From Pseudoalteromonas rubra (lineage in GTDB: Bacteria; Pseudomonadota; Gammaproteobacteria; Enterobacterales; Alteromonadaceae): a DNA stretch of 64,000 nucleotides. This document shows, piece after piece, positions 7,262-18,000 of the stretch. The stretch is from contig NZ_PNCJ01000043.1 in the NCBI RefSeq assembly GCF_005887115.1, positions 1-64,000 on the forward strand, written 5' to 3'. The number at the start of each line of letters is the position of its first letter. Positions within the stretch are counted from its first letter, which is position 1. The translations under genes and the position numbers were made by a program. The notes under the pieces were generated by a model. The model was not told where the DNA came from. It did not search any database and saw only the letters and a list, made by a program, of their open reading frames with translations.

Positions 7262-10200
7262 TTATAATTGGTTATAGGTTGCAAGGATCTCTTTTAAACA
7301 CGCTTCACAATGCTCAGCAAGGCGCGCTATTTTGGCTTCTTCAAACTGATTACTACTGAATTCCCAGCGCACACTCAGTTGGTTCTGCTTGATATAAACA
7401 CCCACGGCAAGAGGACGCAGACGCTTGGTTTCTTTATCCAGCCCATAGCCGCCGAAGCCATCTTCACGTTGTAACACGCGCAGATCGGCGACATTGTCAT
7501 GGCCGAAGTAGTTAAAGAACACCTGAGGTTCAGGGACGGTATTAAAGTGGTCGATTAGCTCCTTATCTTTTGCCAGATAGCGCAGTACGCCATAGCCGAT
7601 ACCGCCGTTAGGAATGGCTCTGAGTTGTTCATTGATATACTTCATGGCACCAACCGGACTGCGGTTGTCGCCATAGCTGAGAAAAGCGGGGTAAATGGTA
7701 TTGAACCAGCCCACGGTGCGAGACAAGTCGACGTCATCAAACAAAGGTTCACGACCATGACCGAGCAGGTCGATCATCAGACAGTTTGAGTCACACTCAC
7801 GCATAAAGGCATAGACGATACTGGTCAGCAAAACACTGTCTATTTGTGCGCCCGTCACCTTAGTTACTTCTGTTGTCAGCAAGGTGGTTTCGGCTTCATC
7901 AAACTGTACATAGACACTCTGTGAAGAATCCATACTGTTGACGCCATCCGGGTAATCCTTTGGCAGGTCGGCGGCATGTTTACGCTCTTCAAGCATCCAG
8001 TATTCGCGCTGTTTCTGAGCGTCTTCCGACTGGCTCCATTGAGTGAGCTTATCCACCCACTGAGCAAACGATGTGCCTTTTTTGGGCAGCTCCAGAGGCT
8101 CGTCGCGACTGATCTGACGGTAGCAGGTTTCAAAATCATCTATGATGGTATGCCAGCTGCCAATATCCGCCAGCATAAAGTGGCCGATCAGGAACAGCAT
8201 AGGCTTTTCATCATTACTTGACGGATACAGTATGGCACGGAACAGCGGCCCGTTGGCCATATCCATCGAAGTGGCTGTATCAAAGATGTGGTAGTTGACC
8301 TGCTGCGCCTGTGTGCGTTCTTCGGTTTCTTCCACAGTGGCAATTGTCAGGGGCGCCTGGGCCGGCAGTTCATCACCTATCAGCTGATGCTGACCAGCCG
8401 CATCTGTGGTCAGACGCATTCTCAACGTGTCGTGCTGTGCCATCACATGTAATAGAGACTGCTCAATTGCCGAAATATCAAAGTCTTTGTCTCTGGGTAG
8501 CAGGAATACACCCAGAGTGTGATATTCCGGATGAGTATGAGACAACTCCAGGAAGTGCTTTTGTGCCGGTGTCATGGCAACCGGGCCAACCACAGGCTCG
8601 ACCTGACGCAGGATCTGCGTGGTCAATGATGCTTCGGCCAGGGCACGCACGGTTTTGTGCTGGAACACTTGCTTTGGCGTGATTTCGATATCAAACGGTT
8701 TGGCTTTGGCAACCAGACGGATCACCAGTAGTGAGTCACCCCCCAGGCTGAAAAAGTCGTCGTCTATGCCCACTTGCGGTGTTTTAAGAATTTCGCTGTA
8801 CAAGCGGCACAGCGTGGCCTGCAAGTCATTTTCCGGAGCACAGTAGGGCACTTTACTGCTCATCGCGCTCATGTCTGGTACCGGTAATGCGCGACGGTTC
8901 AGTTTACCGTTGGGCGTCAGAGGGATCTGCTTAAGGTATACAAATAAGCTGGGTACCATGTATTCGGGCAGCTTTTTCTTAAGGTGACGAACCAGCTGTT
9001 CCTGCTCCAGTTCACCCGCAGCACTGCTGTAATAAGCGATAAGCTTTTTATCACTGCCAAATGTGTGCACCTGACAAACCGCTTGCTCTATGTCGTTGTG
9101 GCTGTTCAGTGTGCTTTCAATTTCGCCCAGCTCGATACGATAACCGCGCACTTTTACCTGATCATCGGCACGGCCCAGGAAGATGATTTTGCCGCTCGGG
9201 TCGTACTTGGCCAGGTCTTTGGTTCGATACAGTCGCAGAGTCTGACCTTTATAGTCATGGCTGATAAATGCCTCGTCAGTCAGGTCATCACGATTGAGAT
9301 AACCACGGGCAAGACAATCACCAGTGACGTACAGTTCGCCAGGTACGCCAGGCGGTACTGCCTGCATCTGGCTGTCGAGCAGCAACATAGTGACATTTTC
9401 AATCGGTTTACCTATGGTCACCGCACCGGTTTCTCCGTCACCACTTTCAATACGGTGGCGCGAACACCATACGGTGGCTTCGGTAGGGCCATAAAGGTTC
9501 CAGAAAGACGAGGATTTAAGCAGCAGGTCTTCTGCCAGCTCAGGTGGGAGTGCTTCACCGCCACAGAGGATCCGCATGTCGCGTTTACCCTGCCAGCCCA
9601 GTTCCAGCATCATACGCCAGGTCGACGGGGTAGCCTGCATAACGTCGATATCGTGGCGGTCAATCAACGCAATGAGCTGGGTCGGATCCAGCACTTGCTC
9701 TCGTTGTGCCAGTACCACAGTGGCGCCGCTGATCAGGGGCATAAAGATCTCAAGCACCGCAATGTCAAAACAAATGGTGGTGCAGGCCAGCAGTTTCTCG
9801 CCTGTGCGCATGCCGGGTGCCTGTTGCATTGCGAACAGGAAGTTACTGACACTGTGATGTGGGATCATCACCCCTTTGGGGTTACCGGTCGAGCCGGATG
9901 TGAAAATCACATATGCCAGCAGGTCTAAATCATTGGCCACATCAAAGCTCAGCGCGATATCCGCATCCGGCTGCGGTGCAGCTGCGCTCAACAGGCCATC
10001 GGGTGTGATCAGAGTCAGCTGACTATACTGGCTGAATTTCTCACTGAGCGAGTCATTGGTGATCACATATTGTGTCTGAGCATTGTCCAGCATATAGCTG
10101 ACCCGCTCTTTCGGGTAGTCGGTATCAAGTGGAATGTACGCTGCGCCAGTTTTCAAAATCGCCAGCATGGCGACTATCATAGACGCATTACGATGCGTGG

Positions 10201-11905
10201 CCATGGCCACAAAGTCACCCGCACGCACACCTTGCTGATAAAGGTGGTTCGCCAGGGCATTAGCACGGTTTTCTAACGCCTGATAGCTCAGGGTGAGGTC
10301 ACCATCGATGATGGCACTGGCGTTGTGAGTACGGTTAACCTGCGCACTGACCAGCTGGTGCAGCGGCTGATGGTCAAAGGTGTGTTGTGGCCCATCCTGC
10401 CATTGCTCTGTGATGGTCTGCTGCTGCTCCTGAGAGAGCAATGAAAACTGCTCAATTTTTTGTTCAGGCGTGGCTATCACGCGCTCCAGCAATAATGCAA
10501 AGTGACCGGCAAGTCGCTCAATCGACTCCATATCAAACAGATCAGTATTGAACTCGATAAAGCCACTCAAGGTATCTGACTGGCTAAAGTAGAAGGTCAG
10601 ATCCAGTTTGGACGTTTTGTTCTCCGAGCTCATGGGCGCAAACAGGGGTTGCTGCCCTGATGATGCCGGATTACCCATTGATGAGGTGGTGTTATCGAGG
10701 ATCAGCATGACCTGGAAAATAGCGGCTCGGCTTAAATCCCGGGTCGGGTTTAACTCATCCACCAGTTTTTCAAATGACACGTCCTGATTCGCATAAGCAT
10801 CAAGCAGCGTTTGCTTTTCCAGATCCAGCATCTGAGTGAAGCTTAGTTCGGGCTCCACCTGGGTGCGAAACGCCAGAGTGTTGGTAAAAAAGCCCAGTGC
10901 CTGCGCCAGGGTGGGTTTTTCACGATTGGCAATCAGGGTACCGATGGCAAAGTCGCTCTGACGCGTGTATTTGTGCAGCAAAATGCGCAGTACACACAGC
11001 AGCAGGTTATAGGTAGTGATACCACGTTGCTCGCAAAACGCACGTACCCGTGCAGCCAGGTGTTCTTCCAGTGGCAGTCCGCAGGCATCGCCGTTAAAAG
11101 TGCGCTCGGCCGGGCGAGGGCGGTCGCAATACAGTTCAATCGGCGGAACGGCTTCGAGCTGTTTCAGCCAGTACTGCAGTTTGCTTTTCAGTGCTTCTTC
11201 TTGCTCAGGCATACGTTGCCAGCAGGCATAGTCAATATAGCTGGCCTGCGGTTTAGCAGGCTGTTCGCCTTTGCTCGATAGTGCGGCATAGGTTTGGTTG
11301 ACATAGCGAATAAACAGATTGTGCGACCAGGCATCAAATCCGATGTGGTGTACATTGACATACCAGATGTAGTGATCGCCGGCGAGCTTGAACAGGCGAG
11401 TGCGGAAGATGCCTTCGCGAGTAAGATCGAATGCGCGTTCGCAATCTTCCTCAATTTCTCTGAGCGCATCTTGTTTACCCTGCTCCAGCGTACGCTCAGA
11501 GAAATCGACAATGGGCAGCACTCGGTATTTGTCCTGTGCTTTGAGCTCATCCATGCTCAGGATGACCTGATGCGCTTCGCCCTGATCTTCGTCAAACCGA
11601 CAGCGCAGAATGTCGTGATCTGCCAGAGTTTGCTCAACGGCCTGAGTAAAGCTATCCAGATCCAGCGGTTGTGTGCTCTGGTATAGCTGAGGAATGCTGT
11701 ATTCCGGGCTCTCTGGTTCGTAGCGAGACAAGAACCAGATCCTTTGTTGTTCATGCGAGAGTGGAAAACGTTGCTGCGCTGCTTTAGCCACGACGGGAAT
11801 ATCGTTGGCCACCGCTTTGGCTGCTTTGTTTTTTTCCGCAAGTTGTTGCAGTAACTTAGCCCGTTTTTCGGGGCTAAGTGCACTGAGTTTTTGTTGAATA
11901 TCCAT
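7262..11905 (-). CDS. NRPS, one module C-A(Gly)-T plus inactive epimerization-type domain (1547 aa)
   Basis: This is the last NRPS protein of the leftward arm. After a 45-residue N-terminal linker come C (HHIGFDA, with Ala for the usual Gly), A (FTSGSTGNPKG; code by eye DILQLGLVWK, a glycine code) and T (LGGDSL). A terminal condensation-superfamily domain follows, with the hallmarks of epimerization domains: a VGPVAMTPAQKHFLE start, SRTVGWF, PNGGIGYG and FNYFG. Its HHxxxDG motif reads HFMLADI (catalytic His to Phe) and the EGHGRE motif reads LGHGRE (catalytic Glu to Leu), so epimerase activity should be lost. It also follows a Gly module, where epimerization would have no effect. There is no thioesterase domain. 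The start is 12 bp after the preceding gene, with GAGG upstream. Confidence 0.93.
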   Translation of the reverse strand: MDIQQKLSALSPEKRAKLLQQLAEKNKAAKAVANDIPVVAKAAQQRFPLSHEQQRIWFLSRYEPESPEYSIPQLYQSTQPLDLDSFTQAVEQTLADHDILRCRFDEDQGEAHQVILSMDELKAQDKYRVLPIVDFSERTLEQGKQDALREIEEDCERAFDLTREGIFRTRLFKLAGDHYIWYVNVHHIGFDAWSHNLFIRYVNQTYAALSSKGEQPAKPQASYIDYACWQRMPEQEEALKSKLQYWLKQLEAVPPIELYCDRPRPAERTFNGDACGLPLEEHLAARVRAFCEQRGITTYNLLLCVLRILLHKYTRQSDFAIGTLIANREKPTLAQALGFFTNTLAFRTQVEPELSFTQMLDLEKQTLLDAYANQDVSFEKLVDELNPTRDLSRAAIFQVMLILDNTTSSMGNPASSGQQPLFAPMSSENKTSKLDLTFYFSQSDTLSGFIEFNTDLFDMESIERLAGHFALLLERVIATPEQKIEQFSLLSQEQQQTITEQWQDGPQHTFDHQPLHQLVSAQVNRTHNASAIIDGDLTLSYQALENRANALANHLYQQGVRAGDFVAMATHRNASMIVAMLAILKTGAAYIPLDTDYPKERVSYMLDNAQTQYVITNDSLSEKFSQYSQLTLITPDGLLSAAAPQPDADIALSFDVANDLDLLAYVIFTSGSTGNPKGVMIPHHSVSNFLFAMQQAPGMRTGEKLLACTTICFDIAVLEIFMPLISGATVVLAQREQVLDPTQLIALIDRHDIDVMQATPSTWRMMLELGWQGKRDMRILCGGEALPPELAEDLLLKSSSFWNLYGPTEATVWCSRHRIESGDGETGAVTIGKPIENVTMLLLDSQMQAVPPGVPGELYVTGDCLARGYLNRDDLTDEAFISHDYKGQTLRLYRTKDLAKYDPSGKIIFLGRADDQVKVRGYRIELGEIESTLNSHNDIEQAVCQVHTFGSDKKLIAYYSSAAGELEQEQLVRHLKKKLPEYMVPSLFVYLKQIPLTPNGKLNRRALPVPDMSAMSSKVPYCAPENDLQATLCRLYSEILKTPQVGIDDDFFSLGGDSLLVIRLVAKAKPFDIEITPKQVFQHKTVRALAEASLTTQILRQVEPVVGPVAMTPAQKHFLELSHTHPEYHTLGVFLLPRDKDFDISAIEQSLLHVMAQHDTLRMRLTTDAAGQHQLIGDELPAQAPLTIATVEETEERTQAQQVNYHIFDTATSMDMANGPLFRAILYPSSNDEKPMLFLIGHFMLADIGSWHTIIDDFETCYRQISRDEPLELPKKGTSFAQWVDKLTQWSQSEDAQKQREYWMLEERKHAADLPKDYPDGVNSMDSSQSVYVQFDEAETTLLTTEVTKVTGAQIDSVLLTSIVYAFMRECDSNCLMIDLLGHGREPLFDDVDLSRTVGWFNTIYPAFLSYGDNRSPVGAMKYINEQLRAIPNGGIGYGVLRYLAKDKELIDHFNTVPEPQVFFNYFGHDNVADLRVLQREDGFGGYGLDKETKRLRPLAVGVYIKQNQLSVRWEFSSNQFEEAKIARLAEHCEACLKEILATYNQL

Positions 11906-11917
11906 AATGCCTCATTG

Positions 11918-14900
11918 TTATTCTTGTTCTAGTTCCATCAGTAATGCAGCTAAATCGGCGTCATCCACCTGACTTAACTGTACTTGCTCAATGTGACTGC
12001 TTAGCTGGCTTACGCTCTGATAGGCCAGCACATCGGCAATCGTCAGGCTGCTCAGGCCAAATGCCTCGTTGAGTCCTGCGACCAGCTGCATGGCCAAAAT
12101 AGAGTTGCCCCCGAGTTTAAAGAAGTTGTCACTGAGCCCGACTTTGTCCTGGCCGAGAATGTTCTGCCATAAGTCACAAATGGTTCGCTCTGTCTCACTT
12201 TGCGGTGCCTGGTAGGGCATTAACTGAGTGAGCTGATAGCGACTTAGTGCCTTTTTATCGACTTTACCGCTGGGCGTCAGTGGCAGCGTGTCCAGTGCTA
12301 TCAGATGAGTCGGCACCATAAAGTGAGGGAGTTGAGCTGATAAACCGGTGACCAGCTGCGTCTCTTCCAGTGCGCTCTGGGCGACATAGAACGCCGCCAG
12401 CACAGGCTCGGCCTGGGTCTGGTTGATGACCACAGCACACTGACTGACACCGCTTTGCCGTTCAAGTACGGCTTCAATTTCCTGAAGCTCGATACGGTAG
12501 CCACGCAGCTTCACTTGATCATCCAGACGTTGCAAATAGGCCAGTTCGCCATTGCCAAGCTGACGGACTAAATCTCCGGTCAGATAGGCATCGACAGGTT
12601 GGCCGTCAATATCCAGGGTAACGAACTTTTCGGCATTCAGCTCAGGGCGGTCACGGTAACCCATGGCCACACCCTGGCCCGCGATAGCCAGTTGTCCCAT
12701 TGCACCAAAGCGTGCCAGCTGATTATGCTCATTCAGCACATACAACTGGGTATTGTGGATCGGGCAACCTATGGTTACGCGCTCACCGGGCAGGATCTGT
12801 TTGATGCTGGACCAGACGGTGGTTTCTGTCGGGCCGTACATGTTCCACAGTGCCTGATTATCCTGTGCCAATTGTTGTGCCAGTGCATCGGGCAGAGCTT
12901 CACCACCAACCAGACAAGTGAGGTTAGATTTGCCTTGCCAGTTTGCGCTATACAGCAGACGCCAGGTGGCGGGCGTGCCCTGCATCAGGGTAATATCCTG
13001 CTGTGCAATCAGGGCACAAAGTTGTGCGCCATCTTTGCTTTGTACATCGTTCGCCAGTACCAAAGTGGCACCACAGTACAGTGGCAAGAAAAGCTCCAGC
13101 ACAGAAATATCAAAGGAGTAGGGGGTAATGGCCAGCAGCTTGTCTGTGGCGGTGCAACCCGGTTTTTCAGCCATTGCGTACAAGAAGTTATTCATGTTGG
13201 CACGGCTGATATCAACCCCCTTAGGCAGACCCGTTGAACCCGAAGTGTAGATACAATAGGCCTGATTTTCAGGGCGATACTCAGGTGTTGTTAATGCACA
13301 GGTGGCCGCATCGAGCTGATTGATATCAACAAGCTGGCAGTCTGCGCCAAGGCTAAAGCCGGACTCTGTACTATCGCTGAGTACAAATCTGACTCCCGCA
13401 TCTGTTGCAATAAAGCTCAGACGCTCGCTGGGATAGTCTGGGTCCAGTGGCAGATAGGCTGCACCACAATGAAGAATGGCAAGCAGGCTGATCAGTAAGT
13501 CTCCCTGGCGTGGCAGTGAGACCGCGATAAGGTCGCCCGGTTGTATGCCAAGCTGGTGGAGTTGCATGGCACGCGTTTCAACCGCCTGCTGTAATGCTTC
13601 ATAACTCCATTGTGCTTCGCCACAGATCAGCGCCGTCTGCTGCGGGTGCTGCGCGGTGTGGTGCGCCAGTTGTGCCAGTAAGTCAGGGATCTGCGTGGGG
13701 GCAATGGCAGTTCCTTGCGGCAGATTTGCCAAAGTGTCTGACTGAGCTGTGCTTTCTAATGTTTCTACCGAGCCGTCCAGGCTGCTCGCCAGCTGCGTCA
13801 TAATTGCAATATAGCGTGCGCGCAGTAAAGCGATAGTGTCGGCAGAGAATAACTCTTCGCTGTACTCCAGGTGCCCTTTTATCCCCGCAGGAGAGGCGAC
13901 CAGAGTTAAGGTCAGGTCAAATCTGGCGGTGTCATTGGGCGTATCCGGCAAAGACAGTGTCAGCGTATCCGTGATGGGGTGTGACTGCTCCCCGCTGCTG
14001 CTTAAAAAGTTAAAGAATACCTGAAATAGCGGGTTGTAATTTAAAGCCCGGTCGACGTCCAGTAACTGGACTAACGATTGTAACGGCAGGCTCTGGTTGT
14101 CAAACCCAGACAAGATGCGTTCCTGCGTTTGCGCAAGCAGCTCAGTCAGAGTTTGCTCAGGCGTCAGTGTCATGCGAATTGGCAGGGAGTTAACAAATAA
14201 TCCCACAACCTGATCCAGCTGATGGCCCGGGCGTCCGGAAACCGGAATGCCAATGGCGAAATCCTGCTGTCTCGATTGCTCTTGCAATAACAGTGCAAAA
14301 GCACACAGAGACAAGGTATATAAAGAGACACCAGCGCGGCTTGCCTGCTGTTCCAGCTGCTGACTTTGCGCCGCAGGCAGCGTCAACTCAAGACGACTTC
14401 CCCGAAAGCTGGGACGAGCCGGGCGAGGTGCATCGAGCGGCAAGTCCAGAGTATGCGGCATACCGTTTAACGCATCGAGCCAGTATTGCTGGCTGTGTGC
14501 TAAAAATGCCTGGCCTTGCTCTGTGTGCTGCCAGTGGGCGTAATCCAGTAACTGCACCGTCAGATGATCTGGCTGCCAGTGATTGCCCTGAAGCTGCTGA
14601 TGATAACAGGCGGTCAGCTCTTTGATCAGCACATCCATTGAAGCGCCATCGCAGAGAATATGGTGGATCACTAACCCCAGCCAGTGACGGCCATCCCCTA
14701 GCTGATACAAGACCCAGCAGTAGGCTGGTTTGGCCAAATCGAACTTCTGCTTGAGCAGAGTATGAAAGTGCGCTTTTGCCTCTGTCTCACCCAGTTGCAG
14801 CGTTTGCAAAGGCAGCTCAACGGTGTTGAGCACTTGCTGGCGGGCTTCACCCTGATGCTCAACAAAACAGGTGCGCAGTGCTTCATGTCTGGTGGTCAGG

Positions 14901-15045
14901 GCTTGCAGTGTGCTGATGAGCACGGTTTTATCCAGCGGGCCATCAAGTTGCACTAACAGCGGCATATTGTACAGTCCGGCCTCACCGGCATATGCATCCA
15001 GCACATACATCTGTTGCTGGCTGTGGGTCAGGGTACCTGCCTCTG
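11918..15045 (-). other. NRPS module 14 (C-A-T), glycine predicted
   Basis: Second module of the 2093-aa protein. The C domain motif is HHILCDG. The A-domain pocket read by eye at the ten standard positions is DILQLGMVWK, close to the known glycine code DILQLGLIWK. The carrier motif is LGGNS, which is unusual. Confidence 0.75.
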
Positions 15046-18000
15046 TGCGAGAAACCGGTTGCAGTGCACTCATGCGCTGCTCTGTTTGCTGCTGCTCCAG
15101 CAATTGCGCTTGCTGTGCGATACTTGGCGCTGCGAAAAACTGCTTCAGCGTGAGCTCTTTATCTAACTGCTGTGTGATCTGACTGAGCACTTTAAGTGCT
15201 GCCAGTGAGTGACCCCCTTGCAGGAAAAAACTGGTTTCACAACAGAGCCCGGTCTTATTCAGTACCGTCTGCCAGATGGTCAGCAACGTCGCCTCAAGCT
15301 GCGAGTTAGGCGCAGCACGCTGAGTCAGTGCGTTAACCACATCGGCTTTAGGCAGGGCTTTTTTATCAATTTTCCCCCGCGCGGTCAGCGGCAGCGCATC
15401 AAGTTGAATAATGTGCTCTGGGAGCATGTAGGCGGGTAAAGTCTGAGCCAGCACATAGTTGAGCTTGTCTTGCTGTAACTGTGCCTGACTGACGACATAC
15501 GCAACCAAGGTTGGCTGAGGTGTTTGCTGCACAACGCAAATACTGGCGGTCACGCCTGTGATGTTGTTTAGCTGACGGCTGATCTCTTCGGGCTCAATCC
15601 GGTAGCCCCGGAATTTCACTTGCTCGTCAATGCGGCCTTTGAAATAGAGCAGCCCCTGTTGGTCGTAATATGCCTGGTCGCCCGTTGCATACAAACGTTG
15701 CTGTAGCTGAGGGTGGACCGCAAATTTTTCGGCGCTTACCTCTGGCAGGTTTTGATAACCTTGCGCCAGGTTGTCACCACCAATATAGAGCTGGCCAAGT
15801 ACATAAGGGGCAACCGCATGACCCTGCTGGTCCAGCACATAGACCTGGCTGTGTGGCAGCGCAGAGCCAATTGGTACTGGCGAGCGGTGAATATCAAGCT
15901 GATTGACTTCGTGGGCACTGCAGCTGATAGTGGCTTCACTCGGCCCGTAGGCATTGATAAAGCGTTGGGTTTTGGGGTTGGCCAGCGCGAACCAGTTGGC
16001 AACGGTACGATTTTGCAGTTGTTCAGTGCCGGTTACGACCAGTTTGATCTCACTTGGCAGCGGCTGATCTGCATGACGCAGTTGCTCCATCCAGGCATGC
16101 AAATAGCCTGTCGGCAGGCTCAGGTGATTGAGTGCGTAGCGCGCAATCAGATCACCCAAATCGGCAAAAGAGGGGGTGTCTTTTGTCGTACGCAGCACGA
16201 CCTGACCACCGTGATACAGGATTGGGAAAAACTCTTCCAGTGCCAGATCAAATGACAACACCGAAAATTGCAGCGCTTTGGTATGCGCCCCCAGTTGATA
16301 GAGCCTGGCAACCGCCTGACAGTGGTTGTTGAGCGCTTGTCTGGTTACGCGTACCCCTTTGGGCGTGCCCGTAGAGCCTGAGGTATATACGAGATAGCCC
16401 AGTTCAGGATCTGTGCTCGCCTGTACATCAAGCACGGTCAGTGCAAGCTGGTTTGTGTCATCTGTTAACATTACGCTTGCCTGAGCATCCCGGGCAATAA
16501 ACTCGCGCCGGGACTGAGGTAAAGCAGGGTCAATGACAACGAAGGCACACCGGGCAAACTGGGCCGCCAGCATGGCTATCACGCAATGGTAGCTTTGCTC
16601 ACAGCTAATGGCGATGGTCTGTCCGGTCTGTGCCACAGAGCGCAGCTCACTGCTGACGCTGCGCACCACCTGAAGTAACTGGGTATAAGTAAGGCTGGTA
16701 TCCTGATCCGGTTGTGCGCCGGGCGCAACCAGTGCAATGGACTCTCCCTGATGCTCAGATAACGCGATGAGTCGCTCACTGAAGCAGGGCACCAGATGTG
16801 ATGGCTGAGGCTGATTCAGCAGCGCCGACTGTTGTGCATAATCGAAGCTGCTAAGCTCACCAATCGTGCACTCAGAGCGGGTCAGCATCACATTGATGAT
16901 AGCGGCGAGCTGGTGCTGCCACTGACGCACTTGCTCTTTCGTAAACAGCGCCGTGCGAAATTCAAAGTAGCCGCTAAATGTGTCACTGGCTTGCTGAATT
17001 TCCAGCGTAACATCCAGTTTGCTGTAGTGTCTTTGTACCGGGTAGGGCTGCCAAATTGGCGCTTCCTCAGAGTTTGATGGCGTGCTGCTGCTCAGGTTAT
17101 TAAATGAAAACATCACCTGGAACAGCGGATTCGTGCCACTGTCACGATCTGCCCCGAGCAAATCGACCAGTCGCTCAACCGTGACCTGGTTACATTGCAG
17201 ATCCTGATAGAAATGCTGCTGCAACCGGGAAATAAAAGCGCTAACCGGTGTGTCCGGGCTCACGCCTGCCGGGATCAGTAAGGTGTTGGCAAAGTTGCCC
17301 ACCATAGCGCGTTGCTGCTGATTGGCACGTGCCAGCTCAGGCATGCCCACAATAAAATTATGCTGACCGGTCAGCTTATGTAGTAACAACTGATAAGCGG
17401 CAAGAAAAAACACACATGGTGTGATAGCAAGTTGCTGGCAGCAAGCAGTGATTTGCTTGCTGAGCGCGTTATCAAAGCTGAAGTTGACATAACTGCCTTG
17501 CTGTAAATCCTGCTCCGGTGATGCCGGGTTGAGCGCCAGAGACAAAGTATGTTCAGTGTCTGCAAGGCGGCTCAGCCAGTATTGTTCCATTGCACTGCGG
17601 TCGCCGCTTTGGGTGGCGAGTAACTGAGTCAGCGTGTAGGCGGGCTCTGTCGGTACACGTATAGCACCCGAGTACAGAGCCATAATGGCGCGTTCGACCA
17701 TCACCACCGAATAACCGTCCAGCGCAATATGGTGGAAACACAAGGTCAGCACGTATTCGTCTGCGGCCTCAGTGTTATGGAATAACCGGAACCGACACGG
17801 GTACTGACGACTGAGCTCAAACGGCACTTTTGCCTCGGCTTCAATCGCGTGTTTCATTTCGCTTGCTGAGTTCACCGGCACCTGCTCAAACGGGACCTTT
17901 TCCAGAGGCTGACTGAACTGTCTGGGCTCGTCTTTGACCATCACAAATTTACTGGTCAGGGCCGGGTGTTGTTGCATGACAGCGGCAATTGCTTGTTGCA

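Noticed and set aside
8984..9928. 314-codon plus-strand frame inside an NRPS gene
   Set aside because: It is an antisense shadow of the A domain in the 1547-aa NRPS. No domain or start signal was seen.
12599..13237. 212-codon plus-strand frame inside an NRPS gene
   Set aside because: It is an antisense shadow of a conserved A domain. Similar shadows occur opposite the other A domains.
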